Shown here one piece after another: positions 1-10,149 of a stretch of 64,000 nt of DNA. The notes below the pieces were generated by a model. The model was not told where the DNA came from and did not search any database. It saw only the letters and a list, made by a program, of their open reading frames with translations. Position 1 is the first letter of the stretch. The number at the start of each line of letters is the position of its first letter. A program made the translations under genes and the position numbers. The stretch lies in contig LLEY01000163.1 in NCBI GenBank assembly GCA_001414485.1, positions 62,001 through 126,000 of the forward strand. The letters run 5' to 3'. The stretch is from Calycina herbarum. Lineage: Eukaryota; Ascomycota; Leotiomycetes; Helotiales; Pezizellaceae.

Positions 1-592
1 GGACCCAAATGCAAAGTGATATTCGCAAATAGTCCATCAGCAACACATAAATCCGACTCCGTCCCATTTCCACCAAAGCCCGTGACGAGATCAAGGATTT
101 TGGACCCCAAATTGTTTCCAACGTCCAGAACGGTCTCACAATAAGGTTGGTAACCCTGATATCCGCGTTCTTCCGGTGGTCTCGTGCATGTAGGTGTAGT
201 AGCGATGCCATGGCAATAGACCACCGACGTTATGAACGATATTGGTATTTACTCGGTGCACGTAGGTTAGGTCATCTTAGCGGCTTTGGGAACCTGGGTA
301 GTTCATTGTTGAGGGCTTGGCCATTTGGCAGAGGACTGCGTCGATGTAATATTTCTTTTCGACAGCTTGGAGATAGTGCCTGAAAAGTAGTTAGTGAATG
401 CTTGAATGAGGGAAAATGAGTGGTTTCTTGCCAAGCTTTGCGTTGAGAGGGGTTGGTGCATGTGCTTGTACTTTTATGATCCGGGGAAGCAGCGAGTGAG
501 TCGTGGTTGGTTACAGATGGTGGTGCGGCGGCAACGAGTGAGCCAGCCGAAAGAAGCAAAAAAGAAAGAACTTGAGAGCTAACGGAAACCAT
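1..592 (-). pseudogene. Tyrosinase-like copper oxidase, broken, 5' part only
   Basis: The start codon is at 592-590 and is followed by a signal-peptide-like stretch (MVSVSSQVLSFLLLSAGS). A tyrosinase N-terminal core follows: CTNPSQRKAW, YIDAVLCQMAKPS, then LPWHRYY (copper-site A histidine region), GYQGYQPY and VTGFGGNG...CVADG. Joining RKAW to HYLQAV needs removal of 431-380, a 52-nt intron with a branch-like CTAAC and TTTTCAG but a GC rather than GT donor. Breaks are an in-frame TAA at 279-277 where the family usually has a tyrosine (SR-stop-DDL), a frameshift between about 185 and 160 (after YMHE), and loss of the usual WDW after QPY (cysteine in place of the first Trp). The gene runs off the left edge. 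Known family role: o-hydroxylation and oxidation of phenols, often secreted or in secondary metabolism. That it is a pseudogene is well supported; sequence error is a less likely explanation. Confidence 0.85.
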
Positions 593-1248
593 GATGAGAA
601 GTTTGCTTACTAGCTATTAGACACGGCTGGCCAAAAAAGAAAGAAAAAGCATTGTGGTTGATACTTCTTTATATCCCAATGTATTCTAAGAGTAGATTCC
701 TTCCCTGTTCCATTCGGCTCAGGGTATGCGGGCCTCTCCGGCGATCAGCATTGTTTTTTATATCCAAAGTCTTGGCTTGAAAAGCAGATCGTGAATTACT
801 GAGGCTTGGAAGCGTGGAGTTGAGGCGTAGCGAACGGGTATACGGCACCCAGAGATAGATTTTGCACTGGATGGTGTATATGCGGGGCCCCAAGCCGGTA
901 ACACATAACCGTGGATCCCCTGTCTTGGCTATGAAGCTTGAAGTTGGTGGATAATATTTTTTGGAATTCCCGTTGGATGGGGATATGACATCTATACATA
1001 GTGTTTATGATTTCTACTTTCCACTAGAGCAAATAAGTAAAAGCTACCTTGAGGAAAGATTTCCTAAGAATTCACAAATCGTCCATTCTGAAGAGTACGA
1101 GATCTTAAGCTCTGAAAATTGGAGTTCTAAAAATAGACAATGCGGAAAAACCCCATGGCAAGGATTACGAGTCAGAGTTACAAAGATCTAATCTTATCTT
1201 TATCCTTGCTCCTTTTGAAACAAAGGCTGTCAACTATTTCCTCTCTAG
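593..1248. other. Intergenic, upstream of the tyrosinase-like gene
   Basis: Apart from the TATA-like site I see no gene. Short open frames on both strands (for example 669-893 minus and 961-1191 plus) have no recognisable domain and no splice structure. Confidence 0.5.
668..673 (-). promoter_or_regulatory. Candidate TATA box of the tyrosinase-like gene
   Basis: On the minus strand this reads TATAAA and lies about 76 bp upstream of the start codon at 592. Position and sequence fit a fungal core promoter, but there is no further support. Confidence 0.35.
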
Positions 1249-1502
1249 GTGACATGTCACCCTGTAGACAGAATAAGTAGCAGTAATTAGCGATCCCACG
1301 AAACTTTATAGCAGCGAATAACACGACGTAGAAAAATTGCAAAAACAAAACAAAAATAATAGTAGAAGCAGAGGATACCAGGTAGTTATTATCCTGCTTC
1401 AAGGCAGTTTTCATAGTGTTTACGTTGATTTCTACACGTCGCGGGCTGTCTGGGGTGTGGCCTAATAATTTCAACTTATTCTGTCTACAGGGTGCATGTC
1501 AC
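1249..1502. mobile_element. MITE-like element with about 29-bp terminal inverted repeats
   Basis: The left end 1249-1278 and the reverse complement of 1474-1502 match almost perfectly: both start GTGACATG and continue CACCCTGTAGACAGAATAAG, with one extra T in the left copy. The total length is 254 bp and the AT-rich interior has no coding potential, as expected for a non-autonomous DNA transposon. The right end may extend a few bases (CAGTGACATG), which would suit a Tc1/pogo-type end, but no clear target duplication is visible, so the superfamily is left open. Confidence 0.75.
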
Positions 1503-1814
1503 TGTCGCTTACATTAAAAATATAGAGTTTAACCATGGAATATAAAGTGATTGGTTTTGATACACAGAAGATTTGATTTCATCTCGGTTTCTTGAAAACT
1601 CTTTAGACATAGTTTGTTTTCAGATGTAATTATCTCTATCTTGTCGTTTACTAGTACCTTTAATTTTTTCTTTTTCTTTGTGAAATCTCGATTGCTAGCT
1701 TAACTGCATTTCAGCTCTGTTATTAGGGGTTGGACCAACCGTTTTCCATTTACAACAGGTATTTCGGCACCCCCTCCACTTATCCAAATGAACTGGATAA
1801 CATACAATAGCTTA
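1503..1814. other. Intergenic, nothing recognised
   Basis: AT-rich spacer between the MITE-like element and the 3' end of the P450. No gene, RNA or repeat was recognised. Confidence 0.5.
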
Positions 1815-3948
1815 TTACCAAGAAACTACGCTTGCAGTTTGATGCATGCCTTGATAATAACGAGATTGGCTTGATAAGAATAACGTTGGAAGAGGGGAGA
1901 AAATGGCTAGGCTTATTCCTTGGGAATTCTTTTCAATATTTAAAGGTGCAACGAAACACACATTTAGCTCCACTGCGGGAACTGCAGCAACCCATTCTAA
2001 ACGCTCGGGAAGCACGGCTTCCCTATCGAGCGCAAAATGGGATATTCCATCATGTGGTAATGATAAATGGAACTTTTTCAAAAATTCAGACAGCGAGAGG
2101 AGTAGTTCGTATGTTGCGAAGCTAATCATCAATTAGTCACAATCCGAGGGAGGAAATAAAGTAAAATGGATTCGGAACGTACTGAGCACCAATACAAGAC
2201 GCCGATCCCTTGGAGAAAGGAACGTAAAATTCATCTCGTAGCTTGACCTCACTGGGACTTTTTGAAAGATCATCTAAACAATGTGAGGGCCGATACAATT
2301 TTGGTGACGGATAGGCAATCTTATCATGACTGTATCAAATAGGTGAGCTGCTGATGACAGTCTACCAGCAAAATGTTTGGTTAGCACAACATACTCTCCA
2401 AGTCCCAGAGTGCCCAGTAAAGGTAAATTTTGAGAAAACTTACCTCACCAACGACAAAAACGCCTGCCAACGTCGCCCCTCCATCAGGCACCACCCTGGG
2501 AAGCATAGCGGCGGCGGCCCCTGCCCATCTTATGCCTTCCTTTACTGCTGCACGAAGTCGAGGGATATTTTCAAGCGAACCCATCTCGGTTGGCCATCTA
2601 GCCCTTTCAAGGTCCCTCACAAGCTCATTTTGAAAAATTATATCATGAGCGAGAGCCTAGATAATGTGCGCGAGTGTTGCTGAGGTAGTATCAGTACCAG
2701 GTCCTAGCATTTACTTCGCTTCTGAGAGAGCCAATGTAGCTGGAAGATTTGAGCGAATCATAGTAGAAATGAAATTCGGATGATGTGATAAGTATTTAGG
2801 AGACGTGAGATTAGTCAATCGAGTTGAAGACCACTGACTTTCCGTTAGTTCATAGGTCAGTCTATATTGAGGATATTCAGGGGCATTTACCTCATCAAAT
2901 TCTTTTATCGCCGAATTCAACCAAGTTTCCCACCCGGTGAAGAAATGGACCTTGTTCATGAACGAGGTCCAAAGAGTTGTAAGAAGGGCGAGACTTGAGT
3001 TCTAATTTTGGTCAGAAAACTTGTGTAACACATCGAGGAAAATATAGAAAGTATACCAGTGCAATGAGTTTTGATCTTTCATCGTTCGCTTTCACCATTT
3101 CAAGCTGCCCGCCATTCGCCCAAGATACAATAGCGCCAATTTCCTGGCCAAATCCAAACGATGCTATGAGGAAAATTAGAAACACATCACTTATTTCAGA
3201 GTGGTTTGGGACATTTACAAACAATATCCGCCTCCAAAGCTCTACAAGCAGTAATTACTTCCACCTGCCTTGGAAGCTTTTGATGCAATGCCTGGATAAA
3301 CGCAGTTACGTTCTCTACCATCAATCCTTCCAGAGCACCTATTTTGGAGAGATTGAATAGTTGCCCCATTAATCGGCGTCTCTAAGAATGCTCGTAGGGA
3401 TCTCTATGAAAATTTAGTCAAGTTATCACCTAGTTGAGGGAAATAATCCGAAACTCACGTGATTGAAAATAAAGCCGGGTGAGCATCTTGAACAAATTGT
3501 CCATAGACACGAGGGTCCTTCACAAATGGACTGCGAATTGAATGAACTGTTTTATATATTTCTAGCGAGTAAAATGAGAGTTCGTTTGGACCGATACGGA
3601 TGAGTGGTCCTGTTCGCTTAATGTTAATCCATATCATTACCATATTTTTCGTGAAGCTCTTGAAGGTCGAGCGTAATGCGACCCTTGTATTCTGAGGGCA
3701 AGGCCCACAGTAACCGAGAATCTGGGGCCAAAAAGCACCTCCGAAAAGGAAGCATTTGGTATGCTAGAAAGCGAATGAAAGTAGCGAGAATAAATGTTCA
3801 AGGTAAATTTTAGCACTTCTGTGACATTAGGTGCAGAACTGTCAACAGAAGGGAGCTCTTGTCGCTTGACACATACCCAGCCCACGAAAATAAGCACGGC
3901 CGCTATTGAGGATAATAAGGATGCAGCAGCGAGATGTGAATCAGTCAT
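1815..3948 (-). pseudogene. Microsomal cytochrome P450, full length but broken
   Basis: Starts at 3948 with MTDSHLAAASLL and a hydrophobic membrane anchor. In order: GRITLDLQELHEKYG and PLIRIGPNELSFYS (about 3690-3560), RRRLMGQLFNLSKI (about 3380), SSFGFGQEIGA (about 3150), the I-helix oxygen-binding motif GPGTDTTS (about 2700), the K-helix ExxR as EGIR (about 2540), and the haem loop FSKGSASCIG with its ligand Cys codon at 2196-2194; the usual Arg of FxxGxRxC is Ala. Several GT..AG introns restore the frame, for example at the SSFGFG joint and between CIGA and HFATYELL; the one after HEKYG is only 31 nt (3640-3610). In-frame stops lie at 3384-3382 (TAG), 2713-2711 (TAA), 2659-2657 (TAG) and 2337-2335 (TGA), with a likely frameshift near 3720. 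Known role: NADPH-dependent monooxygenase at the ER. Substrate unknown. It is divergent from the permease gene. Confidence 0.88.
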
Positions 3949-4584
3949 TTTGATGATCTTTAAAGGGTGGGGTAGTGTCAAAGACAGCAAAAATGCAATC
4001 GATTAAATCGCGTTTTTTGTAACAAAATTTACACTTGACTTCCACAATTAGAAATTAGAAAAGCACTAAGAACAACCCTCCAACCTTTCAGCGTGGTTTA
4101 GTTGTTGCTTGCTTATGGATAATTTTGCTTTCCCGAAACTCTAATGATGTAAATATATGGGTCGATGATGTGCTCAAGCGCACGGCTATGAATCGCAACC
4201 GAAGTTGCCGAATTTCATCTTTCCCCCGTGAAAAAGACTGTGATTTTGAGAGCAATGGATTCATGATTGGTTATTAACGGTGGGATCCAACGGGCGAGTC
4301 ACCTCCTGTCAACCTCTAAAGTGTTCCATTATCGAAGCCGAGGTAGCGAGATAGGGAGAGAGAATCTGTATTTCTCATTTCTTGAGAGTGCAATTGGTGA
4401 GAAATAATGTGGCTGTTTTTGAACGGTCTAGTGCAACGCTAATGGAAGTAGATCGTCCGGTGTAACAACCTCGTGCTACCAAATTGCGAAAGCACCCCTT
4501 CGATCGCGATATCCGACGCAATTTGGAAAATCAATAAGAAAGACGATTTCCGTAAAAAGAAACCCGTGTGGCTGTCGCTGGATT
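3949..4584. promoter_or_regulatory. Divergent intergenic region between P450 and permease
   Basis: About 640 bp separates the two divergent start codons, so this should hold both promoters. An ATTGG (inverted CCAAT) occurs near 4266 and a TATA-like ATATAT near 4152. I see no convincing operator or RNA gene. Confidence 0.4.
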
Positions 4585-6655
4585 ATGTCCTCCAAAATGT
4601 CTTCTGAAATCTCCAAATCGGCCATTGTGGAGCCTTCGGGTCAATCTTCGTCACCAGAAGAAGGAACGAGGCAACAGGATCAAGCTCAATCAGATGATAG
4701 CTTATTAGTGAGTAAACATGCCCGATAATAACTCAAGTCATGAGAACCAATTAAATCAACTAGGAACGAATTGGATATAAACCCGTATGTGCAGATAATC
4801 TTGGTTTGAAGGAGATATTCTACTAAAGCGGACATGATAGGTGCTGCATCGAACATACGGACTTTTGGAAAATTTTGCTACAACATTTGGTATGGACTCT
4901 AATCGTGTAACGGAAAGCCAGTAATCTAATAAATTCTAGCTGCACTTTACTTTGTTGGGGGTGTTCGAGTAACTTTCAGCACCGGCATTGCGGCTGGTGG
5001 GAATCTGGCCTACTGGTCGGTAATCATCAATCCCCTCTTATTTTCTAGCTCTTAACACTGCACAGGACGAGTTATATCATAACATGTGTCTTTACATTTA
5101 CAACAGCTGCAGTTATAGCAGAGATTTGCTCTTCGCTTCCATCGGCTGGATCCATCTATCTCTGGGCCGCTGAATCCGGTGGACCAAAATATGGTCGGCT
5201 GTTTGGTTTTGTCGTTGCATGGTGGAGTACCACAGCGTGGACCACATTTTGTGCCAGCAATACGCAAGCTGCTGTGAACTATATGCTCTCTGAAATCACG
5301 GTTTTCGAGTTGAACTTCCCCTCGGACTCCAGTAGCGTAAAGTTCAGAGCCGTACAATGGATCTGCACTGAAGTCATGCTGGGACTTGCAGTTCTCGTGA
5401 ATTTCTTACCACGTACGTCTAAAATAAGTTTCAATTTGGCTCACAAAATCGAAGAGATTGGTATACTGACTTGGAGATTTTTAGCACGATATTTCCGGTT
5501 CATATTTTATCTCTCATCAACTTTTGTCGTACTTGACTTTGTTTTAAACCTCATCTGGCTTCCGATCGGAACTGCCCAGACTTGGGGGTTTCGAACTGCC
5601 GAGGAAGCTTTCATGACAACATACAATGGGACTGGTGCACCTGCTGGCTGGAATTGGTGTTTATCCTACCTTGCTACTGCTGGGATTCTGATCGGCTTCG
5701 ATGCATCCGGCCATGTGGCAGAAGAAACGAAAAACGCAAGTGTTAATGCAGCCAAGGGTATTTTCTGGAGCACTATCGTCAGTGGTATTGGGGGTTTCAT
5801 CACAATTATTCTCTTTTTGTTCTGTGCGGTACGGACCTCATTCCCAATTATTGTTCTATTGTGCTAAATACCTACCCAGCCTGATGCAGAAACTCTTTTC
5901 TCGTTCGGATCCCCTCAACCCTTCGTTCCACTTTATGCAGTCGTTTTGGGCAAAGGTGGCCATATATTTATGAACATAATATGCATCGTTGCTCTATGGT
6001 TTGTAAGTTTACTTTCAAGTCCGAACTTTCAGCTGAGCTAACAATACACAGAATACAGCAATTGCCATAGTAGCAGCATCACGACTTGTTTTTGCGGTTG
6101 CTCGCGACGGAGTACTCCCTTATTCAAGTTGGGTTTCAAAGGTCTCACCGGAGGGTCAGCCACGCAATGCAGTTCTGGTCGTTGGTGGGATTGCTGCCTT
6201 GGTAACTTGCACCATATTACCTTCTTCAGTTGCTTTCACATCACTCATTTCTGCTGCCGGCGTTCCCTCTGCTGCGGCATATGGATTGATATGTTTTGGG
6301 AGAGTGTTCCTCACACCAAACAACTTTCCGAAGCCAAAGTGGAGTTTGGGGAGATTGAGTAGGCCGTTTCAATTCATTGGAATTTTCTGGAATGGTTGGG
6401 TTGTTGCAGTGCTTTTTTCGCCTTACGTATTCCCAGTTAGTGGAGTAACCTTAAATTGTAAGCTTTCATTTTATGTTTGAGTTTCTTGTAGCTAACAGCT
6501 TATTAGATGCGCCCGTGATTATGGTTATCGTAACTATATTTGCTCTTTTGAGCTGGTGGTTTACACCGGAGGACGCCTGGCTTTCCAAACAGCATATTAT
6601 TCACATCTTGGAAACTCCTGGTCAAACGGATGTGAACAGACTATCAAAAGGTTGA
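4585..6655 (+). CDS. Amino-acid/choline-type permease, APC superfamily (9 exons, 545 aa)
   Basis: Exons: 4585-4707, 4764-4784, 4841-4889, 4940-5015, 5066-5412, 5485-5828, 5880-6002, 6052-6457 and 6507-6655. All eight introns have GT..AG ends and the exons sum to 1638 nt with no internal stop, giving 545 aa, the usual size for this family. A polar N-terminal tail is followed by about twelve hydrophobic segments. Family-typical stretches include ENFATTFAALYFVGGVRV, SLPSAGSIYLWAAESGGPKY (about residues 110-130), the GFDASGHVAEET region and VAASRLVFAVARDG. Known role: proton-coupled uptake of amino acids, GABA or choline across plasma or vacuolar membrane; the exact substrate cannot be told. A second ATG lies four codons downstream of the chosen start. 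This is the only gene in the window that looks functional, although transposon DNA starts 168 bp after its stop. Confidence 0.92.
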
Positions 6656-6822
6656 TTTCACTGCTATCCGGGGTTGCTACACTTGCCAGCAAAAGAGTTG
6701 AGTTACTACGAGAGAGATCTATGCTTCCTATTCCCATATTAAGAACTAGAATATTCTATTGAGAGTAAATGATATTGATCACTCTACCATACCCCTACCC
6801 CTATTATCATAACTAGCCTTTG
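6656..6822. other. Permease 3' flank, last unique sequence before the transposons
   Basis: Probably the 3' UTR of the permease plus a short spacer. No polyadenylation signal or repeat was clearly recognised. It ends where the 5' LTR of Copia A begins. Confidence 0.5.
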
Positions 6823-6971
6823 TGTCGGTATAATCAGAGTGAATAGCACTCCACGTGACCTTCTCGCTTAAGGTCTATTTAAGTAGACAGAGCAGCTTAC
6901 TTTGCTCTGTATGCACGAACGATAATATACTCTTTTTGCATCATGCTATTGGCCACCAAGTCATACCAACA
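6823..6971 (+). repeat. 5' LTR of Copia A
   Basis: 149 bp starting TGTCGG and ending CCAACA. It aligns without gaps to 31871-32019. The differences, about twenty, are all C/T or G/A with this copy holding the undamaged base. Confidence 0.92.
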
Positions 6972-7117
6972 CTGATCAGTGTCGCGCGCGCAGATCAGAA
7001 AAACTGGCTATACGTATCGCGGTTCTCGGAATCGTAAGCTTACGTACAGTTACGTAGTTGTGCAAAGTAGACTCCTCTCGTCAAACAGAGACTCCTTCTA
7101 CTGGTTACACCCCCGAC

Positions 7118-7267
7118 AATACCACTGCAAACTCTTGGACTTGCAGTACAGTTACAACAACCTTGTAACCTCTTCGACTTGCAATACCACCCTACTTCTA
7201 CTGCAAACTCTAGGACTTGCAGTATAACAGCAACAACAACAACGACCTTGTAACCTCTCTGACTTGC
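7118..7267 (+). repeat. Two imperfect direct repeats in the Copia A leader
   Basis: The block CAATACCAC...GCAAACTCT.GGACTTGCAGTA...CCTTGTAACCTCT occurs twice in tandem (about 7118-7181 and 7181-7267) between the 5' LTR and gag. The second copy carries a CAA trinucleotide expansion. Confidence 0.6.
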
Positions 7268-7313
7268 AATACCACCCTACTTGCAACCGCTCTTGGAAAG
7301 AGCGGCTATTGTG

Positions 7314-7450
7314 CAAAGACAATTCACCCGATTTTGGTAACTCACAAAAGCACCAAAACAAAAGACAATTCACCCGATTTTAGTGACTCACAAAAGCACT
7401 AAAACATAAGACAATTCACCCGGTTTTAGTAACTCACAAACACTAAAAAC
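7314..7450 (+). repeat. Three tandem units of about 46 bp in the Copia A leader
   Basis: Units begin at about 7314, 7360 and 7407, each AAGACAATTCACCC followed by GGTTTTAGTAACTCACAAA-like sequence and a short A-rich tail. They lie in the untranslated leader just before gag. Confidence 0.8.
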
Positions 7451-7495
7451 AACACACGTCTATTCACCTGATAATACCAGAATCCCCTCAGCACC

Positions 7496-9594
7496 ATGGC
7501 ACCACCACAGCTGGCTAAGGACAAGGAAGCCACGGCTTACATGAGTAAGAAGATAGAGGATTACGACGTCGATGATATAGATGACGATTATCTATGGGAA
7601 GTATACCGTATAGACTTTAACGATTAGCCTGAATCAAAGTTCGTAGGTGTAGCAAGAAACACCCTCATCATGATGCGTAAGCTACTACGCAATAGAGGCG
7701 TATAGGTAGAGATGGATAGACACAAGGTACTCATGCCAAGAGCACTCTACAATACAGCTTAAGAGGTTAACCGAACAGAATAGACTATTAAGGAGCTAAG
7801 ACAACAAGTCATCAAGGATCGAACCAAGTTAAAAGAGATGGCTATAAGATATGCATATATTAAAGCTCACCCTGACCGATTCCTAGAGATCAGTTAAGGA
7901 ACTGTAGCACACGCTTCTAATATTCCTATCCCTACAACACCACTAGCGGCTTTTGCAACCTAGAACGCTTTTGTAACCTAGAACGCTCTTACAAACCAGC
8001 CAGCGGCTCTTGTAACCTATAACCAAACTAGCCATCTAAGCAACCAGAATAGCCAGATGGGCAACCCGGCTTTTGTACTTAGTAACCTTATGAAGTTATA
8101 CTCGGACGAACAAAAGTACGGTAGTGAGGGAGACAACTTCAAGCTTAAGTCAAGAATATTCAAGGATATGTGTAACTGTTGTAGTATACCACCCTCAGCA
8201 TATAATCTTGCCTTCCCGATTATGCTTAAGGGTTAGGCATCAAACCACTTTTACACCAGTGTTTTCAAGGAAGGAACCAATCAATCGTACGACGTTCTTT
8301 CCACTTCTATCCAGTCATATTTTAAGGACGAGCTATACTCTAGAGGTCAATCCTCTGAGTGGAATCGCATTACATTCTTGCATACGAAGGCTAAGCCGGA
8401 ATACTCAGAAAAGACTCCCAGCCAGTGCTTTAAGGACATGCTATCCAAATTAGAAGAACTTCGATACAGACTTCCTAAGGACATACAAAGCGATAGACAA
8501 TTAGCTAATAAGCTACTCATGGCATGCGAGGAAGCACCAGAATGCCAAAGTGTATGCTCAACCTTACTACAAAACTCGTCACTTCAAAGCACCATTACCC
8601 TTTTGAGAAGCTCTATTCGCAATTACAAAGTAAGCCACAATACCTCAAATGCCGAAACTCTGATAACCGATCGTCACTTCCACAAATACAACAATTCTAG
8701 TAACTCTCACAATAACTCCTACAACTACTAGCACTAGTATAAATCTAGAAAGAATAATAAGTGTTATATATATAGAAAGGAAGACCACCGATCCTAGAAC
8801 TATACTTAAGAAGAGCAGGATCGCCACTTTGCTAAATAGCAAAAGAATAATAGAACCAACTTCTGTAGAAAGGATAGTGGCTTTGTTAAGAAGATCTACC
8901 GTACTTATATCGCTGATATTAAACGTACAGAAGAAGAAGATATAGCTAAAACACTTTAGACGATGGTAATAGAGGATAGTAGAAGTGATTCGGATAGTAA
9001 CGTTATCCACTACGAGGTTATCTACTACTTAATTACTTCTGTCGGATATATTAATAATTCGAGCGCACGAACTCTCACCACCAGTTTAATAAACCTAGCA
9101 TAAGATCACGCTTCTACTAGATTTATTCCACTACATTCCAGATGCCACATCCTATAAGTTTATAGAAGAAGTGTTTATATCTATAGCTAAGAAGTACGTA
9201 TAAGACCACTTCTTTAGAGTTATGATCGATACCGGCGTAGGAGGAAAGTCGAGTATAGGATACGATCAATACTTAGCGTACGCTAAACACGTCTAAAATA
9301 TCCCTATCGACGAAAGTACTAAAGACTAGATTAGTATACAATTCGGTAAAGGCTACGCATCCTTCTTAGGATCGATCACAATTAGTATACTAATCAGCTA
9401 TGCGGAATTCTATATTATACACTTAGATACACTATTTATTATATATATCGACGATATAGACCGTTTATACGTCTCGCTTAACAACCTCTAGAACGTCCTT
9501 ATTTAAGAAGACAAAAAGGGTTAAGAAGTAGAACGTTTTAGAATTATACGACGATTTAGACACCTCTTCTACTCTAGAATAAGGTGTAACGAAA
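7496..9594 (+). pseudogene. Copia A gag, protease and start of integrase
   Basis: Gag starts at 7496 (MAPPQLAKDKEATAY) and runs to about 8950 in one frame with several stops of RIP type (TAG for CAG or TGG); 8378-8731 is still open and is the gag core. A CCHC-like knuckle lies near 8760 (CYIYRKEDHRS). The aspartic protease active site reads MIDTGVGGKSS at about 9220. The frame then enters the pre-integrase region (RRFRHLF, about 9530) and is cut at 9594 by chromovirus 1. Known role: capsid, polyprotein processing and cDNA integration of a Ty1/Copia element. Confidence 0.85.
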
Positions 9595-10038
9595 CTCAAA
9601 CGAACTAAACAAAGATGACTAAGTCTCGAAGGTTGGTATATAGGTAAGAAGTATAGACACGATAGATTGTTTACTTGGAAGTGAACTCGTTACTTATATC
9701 AAAGATGTTAAATAAGATAATAAGATTAATAACTAAAGTTGAGTACGAAGCTCCTATCTAATAGCAGAAGTGCCAGTCCTATATAGACCCTCTACATCCC
9801 TTAGCCGTTATAGTCGATTTAGTCGACCATGGTCGACACGGTCGACCCGTCGGCTATGTCGCTTACCTTCCTAGTTACGTGATTATAACCAACTTCTAAT
9901 AGTAAGATCCTAGAATTCCTAAATACTCTTCTATATTATAGATTCCCTTCTATATTACCTTCCATTTCCTAGACGTTGTACCTTGTCCTATTAGAACGCT
10001 GTCTAGACTACTTATTATATAAAACGTGATTTATAACA
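9595..10038 (-). repeat. 3' LTR of chromovirus 1
   Basis: Plus strand starts TGTAACGAAAC and ends TTTATAACA. The variable part (about 9800-9860) is built of GTCGAC palindromes unlike those of other copies. Followed by the polypurine tract (CTATCCCCTTCTT on the plus strand). Confidence 0.9.
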
Positions 10039-10149
10039 CTATCCCCTTCTTAGACTAGCGTGTCCCTACGCTTAAGTATAGCCTAAGAAATATCGTTAGA
10101 GAGCCGTCGGCCCTCCCGGTTTTAATATAAACACTACTTATACCTCTAA

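Noticed and set aside
1178..1474. 98-codon minus-strand frame covering the MITE-like element
   Set aside because: It overlaps the inverted-repeat element almost exactly and shows no family resemblance.
1832..2136. Plus-strand open frames opposite the P450 3' end
   Set aside because: The minus strand here is the P450 C-terminus (HFATYELL, AVPAVELNV), so these are shadow frames.
7314..7450. Regularly spaced repeats that could suggest a CRISPR-like array
   Set aside because: Only three long units with no unique spacers, in the leader of a retrotransposon in a eukaryotic genome.
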